A stretch of 64,000 nt of DNA, from NCBI GenBank assembly GCA_963708715.1, contig CAVPSU010000002.1:124001-188000 (forward strand). Direction: 5' to 3'. The notes under the pieces are model-generated. The model was not told where the DNA came from. It searched no databases and saw only the letters and a list, made by a program, of their open reading frames with translations. Of the stretch, positions 18,530 through 25,504 are shown piece after piece. Positions within the stretch are counted from its first letter, which is position 1. The number at the start of each line of letters is the position of its first letter. The stretch comes from DAIOEK01 sp963708715 (GTDB lineage: Bacteria; Chloroflexota; Anaerolineae; Anaerolineales; Anaerolineaceae). Both the position numbers and the translations under genes were made by a program.

Positions 18530-18571
18530 CGTATTACCAGCCGGTTACTGGTCAGTCTGACGAGATGACAA

Positions 18572-19306
18572 TCAGCGTTTATACAATCGTAAAAAACTGT
18601 CCTCGAATCGCGGGTTTTCTGGTGTGCTATCTGGCGTGTGCCGCGTTAGTTGTGTGGATTCAAATTTTTGTGGATCCCCTATTTGACTTACGTGCATTTT
18701 AAGAGCTGCCATTCTTTGCGCCCAAAAATCTGTCACATCCAGAATCGTATTCGGCTTTACAGGTGACGACAACCAGATTTCATCGGGAGTATGAGGGAGA
18801 AGATTTTCCTCGGTAATCAATTCCGGGAAATAATACACATTTCCTGCAGCAGGAAAAACTGCATCAAGGGTAATTTCTCCCGCCGCCCGGTGATCCGGGT
18901 GGTTGATGTATCTATCCCGGAGATAATAATTCGTTGGATCACAGGACACCACGATTTCAGGTTTAATCCTTCGAATTTGCCGAACAACTTCCTTCCGGAC
19001 AATATCTGAGGGATGGAGAAATCCATCCGGGGTATTGAAGAAAATAACTTCGGTAACTCCGAGGGATCTCGCAGCATTCTGCTGCTCGACCATACGAATA
19101 CTGGCAAGTCGTTCGGGGAAAATTTCAAGGTCATTCCCCCCCTTGTCGCCCGTTGTCAGCAGGCAATAATAAACCACATGCCCCGCGTTTATCCAACGAG
19201 CAATCGACCCGCCAAAGAAAAATTCCGGGTCATCTGGATGTGCCAGAATTACTAGAATTTTCTTCGGATCAGTCCATTCTTCAGGCAGCAATAGAGACAA
19301 TCCCAT
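18572..19306 (-). CDS. PIG-L/LmbE-family deacetylase
   Basis: 244 residues, the usual size. 'ILAHPDDPEFFFGGSIARW' carries the zinc-binding AHPDD motif and 'INHPDHRAAGE' the second HPDH zinc site. Relatives remove N-acetyl groups from GlcNAc-type substrates (mycothiol, bacillithiol or GPI-like precursors). The substrate here is unknown. The gene begins 5 bases after the RicT-like gene, at the end of the nuo-mrp-ricT run. Confidence 0.88.
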   Translation of the reverse strand: MGLSLLLPEEWTDPKKILVILAHPDDPEFFFGGSIARWINAGHVVYYCLLTTGDKGGNDLEIFPERLASIRMVEQQNAARSLGVTEVIFFNTPDGFLHPSDIVRKEVVRQIRRIKPEIVVSCDPTNYYLRDRYINHPDHRAAGEITLDAVFPAAGNVYYFPELITEENLLPHTPDEIWLSSPVKPNTILDVTDFWAQRMAALKMHVSQIGDPQKFESTQLTRHTPDSTPENPRFEDSFLRLYKR

Positions 19307-19311
19307 ACGGT

Positions 19312-20187
19312 CTACTCATGTCCCTGGGTCTCATTTGATGTATTTGCTTTTGGTTTCTGTTCAACAACATCCTGGACCAAGTGAACTTCTTCTTTTGCGA
19401 ATTCTCGATATCCCACATTGGGGATCTCGACCAGAACTCGTAAACGAAGAGGTATCACATCAATAACCTTTCCCTCTCCAGCCGGTGTCATGACCCGTTT
19501 ATTCTTCTTGGGCAATTGAGAGCGAAGTTCACAATAATGGTCATATTCATAGATCAAACAACAACGTAATCGCCCGCACATGCCGGTGATTTCCGCGGGA
19601 GTGAGGGAAATCCCCTGTTCTTTTGCCATCCTGATCGAAATAGAACTGAATTCTGTCAGGAAACCGGAACAGCAGCGCTGTTCCAGTCCACAGGCGCCCA
19701 TCCCGCACATCAGTTTCGCAACATCGCGGGGACCAATCTGCCGCAATTCAACCTGCGTGGGACTATACGTTTTCTGAAGATCAATTCGTAAACTTTTCAA
19801 CTCGATCTTTTCTTCGCCTTCCGTGCTGAATTGAACAACCAGACGGGAACCATCAAAACTGTATTCCGCGGAAACAACTTTAATTCCGTGTAATTTCATC
19901 TCTCCCGCCCGGAGCTGTGCTCTGGCGAGTACGTCAGCATCTTTTGCCTGCCAACTCTGGCGCATCACCAGGTCACGTGGACTGGCACGCCGGTCTACCA
20001 GCTTCCAGGTTCCTTCAGGTGGAGGAACCGGGTTCACGATTAGCTGGACTACCTGACCGAGCTGCCATCCTCGGCTGGTCTCAACGATCACAAATTCTCC
20101 GGCTTTTATCTCGGGGACTTTGGCTGCATCAAAATGATAAGCTTTACCAACAGGGTTAAAACGTATGCTTACAATTACTGGATCCAT
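19312..20187 (-). CDS. ricT: PSP1-domain protein, RicT (YaaT)-like
   Basis: 291 residues from ATG 20187. It has the PSP1 C-terminal domain and the cysteine clusters of RicT: 'CGMGACGLEQRCC' and 'CGRLRCCLIYEYDHY'. In Bacillus, RicT belongs to an iron-sulphur Ric complex that affects RNase Y and competence; other Ric genes are not nearby. A GTG in frame at 20208 is possible, but a TATAAT box ends 7 bases before ATG 20187, favouring a leaderless start there. Its neighbour Mrp is an Fe-S carrier, which fits. Confidence 0.85.
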   Translation of the reverse strand: MDPVIVSIRFNPVGKAYHFDAAKVPEIKAGEFVIVETSRGWQLGQVVQLIVNPVPPPEGTWKLVDRRASPRDLVMRQSWQAKDADVLARAQLRAGEMKLHGIKVVSAEYSFDGSRLVVQFSTEGEEKIELKSLRIDLQKTYSPTQVELRQIGPRDVAKLMCGMGACGLEQRCCSGFLTEFSSISIRMAKEQGISLTPAEITGMCGRLRCCLIYEYDHYCELRSQLPKKNKRVMTPAGEGKVIDVIPLRLRVLVEIPNVGYREFAKEEVHLVQDVVEQKPKANTSNETQGHE

Positions 20188-20194
20188 GGAAGGG

Positions 20195-20200
20195 ATTATA
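20195..20200 (-). promoter_or_regulatory. -10 box for a leaderless ricT transcript
   Basis: TATAAT on the minus strand, 7 bases before ATG 20187, in the 36-base gap after mrp. No Shine-Dalgarno sequence is visible (intervening CCCTTCC). Confidence 0.45.
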
Positions 20201-20223
20201 TCATGCACGATACCACACTGTTT

Positions 20224-21267
20224 TTATACCTGAAGAGAGACCATGCTCATCTGGGCTGCCACTTGTTGGCTGATATTGAAAAGTGCCTGGGCAGCGCTCG
20301 ATTCGGGCAATGTCACGACAATTGGTTCCCCTGCATCTCCACCTTCCCTTACCTCCGATAAAAGAGGAATCTTTCCGAGGAAAGGTACCTTTGCACTTGC
20401 TGCCAATGCCTCTCCACCACCTGAGCCGAATATTTCCAATCGTTTGCCGTCGGGTAACTCCAGATAAGACATATTCTCGATAACACCAAGGACTGGAACC
20501 TGTAACGCGTTGTACATTTCCACAGCCCGAGCCGCATCTTCTGTTGAGACTTTCTGAGGAAGGGTAACGATCACCCCTCCCGATAAAGGAATGGTTTGAG
20601 CGAGACTGATCTGCGCATCACCGGTTCCTGGCGGAAGGTCGATAATTAAATAATCCAGAGTACCCCATTCCACATCCCGTAAGAATTGGCTGATTGCTGA
20701 ATGAAGCATCGGTCCACGCCAGATCATAGCCTGTCCTGGTTTTACCAGGAAGCCGATAGACATCATTTTTACACCAAATGCGATGGCAGGGATCATTTTC
20801 TGATTATGTGGAGGGGGAAGATGTGCCACACCCATCATCGTTGGTATGTTTGGACCATAGATATCCGCGTCCAACAGACCCACGGATGCACCCATCTTTG
20901 CAAGTGCGACCGCCATATTGACTGCAACAGTACTCTTACCGACCCCACCCTTGCCGGAACCGACTGCTATTGCAGTCTTGATGGGGAGTTCGAGTTTGGA
21001 TTTAATTCTGGCGTCTGCCGGCACTGTGGAGCCAAACTGAACTTCGACTTTACTTACACCAGGAATAGTCATCACAGCCGCCCTCGCCTCCGATTCAATT
21101 CTTGCTCGAAGCGGACATGCAGGTGTGGTGAGATTTATTTTGAATGCAACTATATCGTTTTTGATATGTAGATCCTGGATCATGTTCAACGTAACCAGAT
21201 CTCGATGTAGTTCAGGTTCCTGTACCTGTGATAGAGCTTCCAGGACTCGTTCTTTAGTGATCGCCAT
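20224..21267 (-). CDS. mrp: Mrp/NBP35-family ATP-binding Fe-S carrier
   Basis: 347 residues. An N-terminal DUF59/MIP18 domain (about 5-75) is followed by a P-loop ATPase with the deviant Walker A 'VGSGKGGVGKSTVAVNMA', then 'DADIYGPNIPTMMG' and 'IIDLPPGTGDAQ'. Mrp proteins hold and transfer iron-sulphur clusters. The segment that often carries the bridging CxxC reads 'ENMSYLELPDGKRLEIFG', without cysteines. The gene sits downstream of nuoB-CD-I, consistent with a role in complex I cluster assembly. Confidence 0.9.
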   Translation of the reverse strand: MAITKERVLEALSQVQEPELHRDLVTLNMIQDLHIKNDIVAFKINLTTPACPLRARIESEARAAVMTIPGVSKVEVQFGSTVPADARIKSKLELPIKTAIAVGSGKGGVGKSTVAVNMAVALAKMGASVGLLDADIYGPNIPTMMGVAHLPPPHNQKMIPAIAFGVKMMSIGFLVKPGQAMIWRGPMLHSAISQFLRDVEWGTLDYLIIDLPPGTGDAQISLAQTIPLSGGVIVTLPQKVSTEDAARAVEMYNALQVPVLGVIENMSYLELPDGKRLEIFGSGGGEALAASAKVPFLGKIPLLSEVREGGDAGEPIVVTLPESSAAQALFNISQQVAAQMSMVSLQV

Positions 21268-21292
21268 ATTTTCCTCTAATTAATTGGATAAA

Positions 21293-21628
21293 CTATCCGT
21301 TTTGTATGAAATAATCATGCGTTTCTGTGAGCGCCTCGGAATAAATATGTAATAACTCTGTGTCATCGCCCCGGTATCTTCGGATGGTTTGCCGTGCGCA
21401 TTGGGTACATCCTTTCATCGCGCGAAAGGAATCAGCATTGCATGACACACATCCACCCAAACGGATGAGCATAAGGACAAACGCCACGTGGTCATGTGAT
21501 GTCGGACCACCGGCAATAACGGTATTTATCAATTCATCCCATTGATTGCCATGCAAGCCTTTCAATGCCGGGATTACCCGGGAAGGAAAGAGGATCTCGG
21601 TATCGTCGTTATACATTCTTTCGTCCAT
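21293..21628 (-). CDS. Small Cys-rich protein of unknown function
   Basis: 111 residues. Four cysteines are grouped as CVSC and CTQC with 13 residues between the pairs, the spacing of a zinc ribbon or small Fe-S site. No family is recognised. Its start overlaps the nuoI stop (TAATG) and mrp follows after 25 bases, so it is co-transcribed between a subunit with two Fe4S4 clusters and an Fe-S carrier. A role in cluster delivery or as an accessory subunit is only an inference. Confidence 0.75.
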   Translation of the reverse strand: MDERMYNDDTEILFPSRVIPALKGLHGNQWDELINTVIAGGPTSHDHVAFVLMLIRLGGCVSCNADSFRAMKGCTQCARQTIRRYRGDDTELLHIYSEALTETHDYFIQNG

Positions 21629-22239
21629 TATGGTTGTTGTTGGGAAGCAGCCAATTTAGCAGCAGCTTTTGCAGCTTTCGCATCTTCTTCCGCACGATAA
21701 TTGGATGGTCGAATGGAGGCATAGTATTCCACTGGCTTCGCTAACTTTGCCATATCATAAATATGATGCTTGAACCGATCATAGGATGCAATTTCGTAAT
21801 CATGATCCATCCGAATGGCTTCGAATGGGCAGTATTCAGCACAAAATCCACAATTCATACATATATCGGTATCGATATAGAATTCCCTCGGGCTCGGAAC
21901 CGGTTTTCCGGTGACCTCGTCCATCTTGCGTTCGATCCAGATGCACTGGGGTGGGCAGGCTTTCGCACAAATACCACAAGCGGTACAACGCATGTTCCGC
22001 TCACCTGCAGGACCGGTCTCGTACACGAGGAAGGGAATATACCTAAATTCTTCGGGTACCGGAAGTTTCTCTTCAGGATACTGGACGGAAAAGACACCAG
22101 TAATATCAGTGCTGCTCCGGTATGCAATCCCTTCTTCTGTGTAATAACGCTTCTTACCTTTGCGGATATCGTCCAGGTACGTTTCCACAAAATGTTTAAA
22201 AGTGACTGTCAATCCCTTAAGTACGCCTAATCCATACAT
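21628..22239 (-). CDS. nuoI: NADH-quinone oxidoreductase subunit I
   Basis: 203 residues. Two 4Fe-4S binding motifs are intact: 'CTACGICAKACPPQCI' and 'CMNCGFCAEYCPFEAI'. The N-terminal 'LKGLTVTFKHF' helix is typical of NuoI, which docks on the membrane arm. It carries electrons between the upstream clusters and the NuoB N2 cluster. The C-terminus is Ala/Lys-rich. It lies 14 bases after nuoCD. Confidence 0.93.
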   Translation of the reverse strand: MYGLGVLKGLTVTFKHFVETYLDDIRKGKKRYYTEEGIAYRSSTDITGVFSVQYPEEKLPVPEEFRYIPFLVYETGPAGERNMRCTACGICAKACPPQCIWIERKMDEVTGKPVPSPREFYIDTDICMNCGFCAEYCPFEAIRMDHDYEIASYDRFKHHIYDMAKLAKPVEYYASIRPSNYRAEEDAKAAKAAAKLAASQQQP

Positions 22240-22253
22240 GTCATATCCATCCT

Positions 22254-23993
22254 TTAGCGATCCACTTCGCCCAGAACGATATCGATTGACCCTAAAATAC
22301 AGACAACATCTGCCACTTTGTTACCAATACTCATCCCTCGCAAACTGGTCAAGTTAATGAAAGTTGGCGCGCGAACGTGGTAGCGGGCAGGATTGGCCTT
22401 CCCGTTAGAGACAACATAGTAACCTAGTTCCCCCTTAGGACTCTCCACCCGTCCATAAGCTTCCCCAGCGGGAACCCGAACCTGGTACTGCGGTTTTCCT
22501 GTCATTACCGGTCCTTCAGGTATATCCCGTAATGCCTGTTGCAGAATACGAATGCTCTGTCTGATCTCATCCAGGCGAAGGATATACCGGTCAAATATAT
22601 CGCCGTGGTAACGGACGCATACATCAAAATCGAATCGGTCATAGATAGAATACGGATCAGCCCGACGAAGATCAAAAGGTATGCCGGAAGCCCGTAATAA
22701 TGGTCCGGTCGCGCTATTGGCAACTGCATCTTCTGCTGTAAGTATCCCGACCCCTTCAGTCCGGACTCGGACTACGTCGTTATCGGTGAGATATTTATCC
22801 AATTCATCCACTTTTCCAGGAAGGCGTTCGACTAATCGGTTGATCTTTGTCATCCACTCGGGCTGAATATCTCTCGCTACGCCGCCAAACCGGAAATAGT
22901 TGCACATCATCCGGGAGCCGGAAACGCCTTCGAATATATCCAGAATTAATTCACGTTCAACAAACGCGTACAGGACCGGAGTGAAGAAAGCGCCAAGATC
23001 ATTCAATAAAAAGCCAATCGCAACCAGGTGATTATTGATACGGGTTAGTTCTGCCATGATCACCCGGATATATTCTGCCCGTTCCGGCGGTGTGATCCCC
23101 ATTAGTTTTTCCACTGCCAAAGCGTACCCGAAGTTATTTGACATGGAGCAGATGTAATCCAGCCGGTCGGTGAAAGGCATATTCTGGAGGAATGTGTTAC
23201 GCTCGCCAATTTTTTCATGGTTTCGATGGAGATAACCAATGACGGGCTTTAAGTCTACAATCGTTTCACCATCCAGTACTGCCACCATCCGAAAAACGCC
23301 ATGGGTTGATGGATGTTGGGGACCTAAATTGACAACAATCTTATCGGTCTTCAGATTTTCCCCGTCTCCCGCGGAGGATTTATTGAGTGAGGCATAAAGC
23401 GCCCGATCATCATCTGCTTCCCACTGTTCCGGGTCAAATCCAGCAGGGTATTTGACATTATCATGAAATGGATTCAGATCCTCGATACGATGAACCTTAC
23501 CTTCTGGCCAGCGGGATTTGAATGGTTTGACTTCTTCCTCGAAGAAAGGTTCTTTCCAATCTTTGAGAAGTGGATGACCGTGAAAACCTTCCCAGGTCAA
23601 TATTCGCCGTAGATCAGGATGGTTTTCAAAGTGGACCCCAAATAAGTCATACACTTCGCGTTCCTGTAATTCTGCACCTGGGAAAAGAAAAATGATAGAT
23701 GGAATAATCGGTTTTTCGCGTAGCAGGGCAACTTTAATTTCCAGCGGTTCGCCACCGGATAGCTTGCGGAAGTGATAGACGACATCCAACCGATCCTCAG
23801 GAAACGAATCGAGAGCTGTGATCGAGGTGAGCACATCGAAGCCGAATTCATTTTTTATTGCGGTAACCGAGTCCAGAAGCAAATCTTTAGGAAGAATGTA
23901 ACCGAAAAATCCCGGACGCGTGTCTTTTTCAAATTTGGAGGATAAATATTCCTCCACAGGAGATAAAGTTACAACTGCAGGTGAGTCAGTCAT
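22254..23993 (-). CDS. nuoCD: NADH-quinone oxidoreductase, fused subunits C and D
   Basis: 579 residues. Residues about 1-190 are NuoC (30-kDa type), with 'LFPGAELQEREVYDLFGVHF'. Residues about 215-579 are NuoD (49-kDa type), with 'NLGPQHPSTHGVFR' (quinone-site histidine), 'YLHRNHEKIGE', 'DRLDYICSMSNN' and the C-terminal 'DIVLGEVDR'. The C-D fusion is known in several lineages. It starts 8 bases inside the end of nuoB. The membrane subunits A, H and J-N and the NADH module E, F, G are absent from this window. Confidence 0.94.
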   Translation of the reverse strand: MTDSPAVVTLSPVEEYLSSKFEKDTRPGFFGYILPKDLLLDSVTAIKNEFGFDVLTSITALDSFPEDRLDVVYHFRKLSGGEPLEIKVALLREKPIIPSIIFLFPGAELQEREVYDLFGVHFENHPDLRRILTWEGFHGHPLLKDWKEPFFEEEVKPFKSRWPEGKVHRIEDLNPFHDNVKYPAGFDPEQWEADDDRALYASLNKSSAGDGENLKTDKIVVNLGPQHPSTHGVFRMVAVLDGETIVDLKPVIGYLHRNHEKIGERNTFLQNMPFTDRLDYICSMSNNFGYALAVEKLMGITPPERAEYIRVIMAELTRINNHLVAIGFLLNDLGAFFTPVLYAFVERELILDIFEGVSGSRMMCNYFRFGGVARDIQPEWMTKINRLVERLPGKVDELDKYLTDNDVVRVRTEGVGILTAEDAVANSATGPLLRASGIPFDLRRADPYSIYDRFDFDVCVRYHGDIFDRYILRLDEIRQSIRILQQALRDIPEGPVMTGKPQYQVRVPAGEAYGRVESPKGELGYYVVSNGKANPARYHVRAPTFINLTSLRGMSIGNKVADVVCILGSIDIVLGEVDR

Positions 23994-24648
23994 TGGTTCC
24001 TCCTGTTACATCCTCTGTCCCAATTACCGGCTCAGGCGGGCGGTTGGCAACTTCCTTAATGATTTCCATTTGGAGGGGATTAATCAGATCAGGTCCGAGG
24101 ACCGGAATGGGTATGGCAACTGATTCACCTTTCTGGTACCATGAGGCATCCTTGAGCCGTTGTCCGTCAATTTTCTTTTGAAGGGTGATCAAACCATTCA
24201 ACAATGCCTGAGGTGTGGGTGGGCATCCTGGAATGTAGACATCCACCGGTAAGAACCGATCGACACCAGGAACCACAGAATATCCCTCTTTGAAGGGACC
24301 TCCGCCAGAGGCGCACGATCCCATAGCGATGACATAGCGTGGTTCTGCGATCTGATTGTACAGACGTACGATCTGGGGGATCATTTTCTTTGTTACCGTT
24401 CCGGAAACAAGCATGAAATCAGCCTGACGTGGACTGGGACGCATCACTTCCATGCCGAAACGGGAGAAGTCATAGCGACTGGCAGCAGCACAGATCATCT
24501 CGAAGGCACAGCACGCCAAACCAAACATCATTGGCCACAAGGAATTTCTCCGGCTCCAGTTATAGATCCGGTCGACGGTTGTAATTGCTATGTTGTCCTG
24601 GAGATCAGGGGGAATTTCAACACCGGGCGAATTCAAACTTTCAGGCAT
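23986..24648 (-). CDS. nuoB: NADH-quinone oxidoreductase subunit B
   Basis: 220 residues. It binds cluster N2 using the tandem cysteines in 'ACCAFEMICAAASRYD' plus later cysteines in 'GSCASGGGPFKEG' and 'YIPGCPPTPQALLNG'; all four expected cysteines are present. The frame opens with a TTG at 24663, but the ATG at 24648 has a GGAG ribosome-binding site at the right distance. It is the first gene of the nuoB-CD-I unit, with an extended -10 promoter about 50 bases upstream. Confidence 0.94.
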   Translation of the reverse strand: MPESLNSPGVEIPPDLQDNIAITTVDRIYNWSRRNSLWPMMFGLACCAFEMICAAASRYDFSRFGMEVMRPSPRQADFMLVSGTVTKKMIPQIVRLYNQIAEPRYVIAMGSCASGGGPFKEGYSVVPGVDRFLPVDVYIPGCPPTPQALLNGLITLQKKIDGQRLKDASWYQKGESVAIPIPVLGPDLINPLQMEIIKEVANRPPEPVIGTEDVTGGTND

Positions 24649-24695
24649 AATGTCAACTCCCAAAAAACAGAATGATCCATTCGCAAGCTACCCGT

Positions 24696-24701
24696 ATTGT
24701 A
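24696..24701 (-). promoter_or_regulatory. Extended -10 promoter of the nuoB operon
   Basis: TACAAT preceded by TGC on the minus strand (TGCTACAAT), giving a leader of about 40 bases before ATG 24648. The same TGCTACAAT string precedes the FAD-subunit gene at 51320. Confidence 0.45.
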
Positions 24702-24729
24702 GCAGAGGCAGGATACATGTCAATCTATA

Positions 24730-24755
24730 TTTACGTTAATATAGTTTTACGTAAA
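24730..24755. promoter_or_regulatory. Paired TTTACGTWA boxes, candidate operator
   Basis: TTTACGTTA (24730-24738) and the perfect 10-base palindrome TTTACGTAAA (24746-24755) are spaced 16 bases start to start, between the divergent nuoB operon and the SufR-like regulator. They sit directly upstream of the regulator's TATAAT (24759-24764), where a bound repressor would block transcription. Confidence 0.45.
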
Positions 24756-24758
24756 TGA

Positions 24759-24764
24759 TATAAT
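24759..24764 (+). promoter_or_regulatory. -10 box for a leaderless regulator transcript
   Basis: TATAAT ends 6 bases before ATG 24771. The intervening GAAAAA has no Shine-Dalgarno core. Confidence 0.5.
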
Positions 24765-24770
24765 GAAAAA

Positions 24771-25379
24771 ATGCAGCAAAATACGCCCGAGCAGATTTTG
24801 CAATTTATTAAAAACCACGAACCGGTTACCCCATCCGCTATCGCCCAGAACCTGCACCTGACAAAGGCAGATATCCGTTACCACCTCCGCCAACTTAGTC
24901 AGTTGAATCTGGTGGAAGTCGTGTCGGTGGAACAGAATGGTAAACGCGGGCGACCCGCTCGGCTGTACCGACTTCCAATATCCAGCCAGCCGATGGCAAT
25001 TAGGAGGTTGGTGAATGCCTTATTGGCGATGATTGAACAACCTGATCCTACGGATAAATCTGAACTGATTTTACAGGCTGCCACAGCCATGTTCCAACTG
25101 GATACGAATCAGAATCCGTCTGCCGCCATTCGAATGGCAACATTGATGTCTGAAATGTATAAGATCGGATACCAACCTCGCTGGGAAATACATCAAGGGA
25201 GTTCATGGGTCTTCCTGAACATTTGTCCGTTTCGAGATATGGTAGGTGACCATCCGGTCTTGTGCGAGATCGACCGTCAGGCTATTCTATCGACCAGTCG
25301 CGGGGGTTTAAACACAGAAGGTTTGATAGCAGATGGGATCCATCGCCAGTGCGTATTTAGGGTGAATTTACCCGTTTAG
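24771..25379 (+). CDS. ArsR-type HTH regulator with C-terminal Cys motif (SufR/COG2345-like)
   Basis: 202 residues. The N-terminal winged helix has 'PSAIAQNLHLTKADIRYHL' followed by a wing 'NGKRGRPARLYRL' (about 18-67). The C-terminal part has 'CPFRDMVGDHPVLC' (C-x12-C), resembling the cysteine region of SufR-like and COG2345 regulators that can bind a metal or Fe-S cluster; a further Cys lies near the C-terminus. It is divergent from nuoB-CD-I with candidate operator boxes between, so it may control that Fe-S-rich operon and itself. This is inference. Confidence 0.8.
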   Translation: MQQNTPEQILQFIKNHEPVTPSAIAQNLHLTKADIRYHLRQLSQLNLVEVVSVEQNGKRGRPARLYRLPISSQPMAIRRLVNALLAMIEQPDPTDKSELILQAATAMFQLDTNQNPSAAIRMATLMSEMYKIGYQPRWEIHQGSSWVFLNICPFRDMVGDHPVLCEIDRQAILSTSRGGLNTEGLIADGIHRQCVFRVNLPV

Positions 25380-25504
25380 TTTGATCCTTCAGGCGCTTCA
25401 CGATACCTCCCTTGGAAAGGTCAGGATGGATTCTGACCCACGTGTCTTTGCAAACGAGCGAAGAGAGTGAAGCAATCCTGTGCGGATATAAATTAATCAG
25501 ACCA

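Noticed and set aside
20701..21171. A 156-codon plus-strand open frame opposite mrp
   Set aside because: It is a shadow of the conserved Mrp coding strand, with His/Cys-rich low-quality content and no motif.
25419..25438. Hairpin GGTCAG-N8-CTGACC between the SufR-like gene and glmS
   Set aside because: The stem is only 6 bp and no T run follows beyond three bases on the minus strand; not convincing as a terminator.
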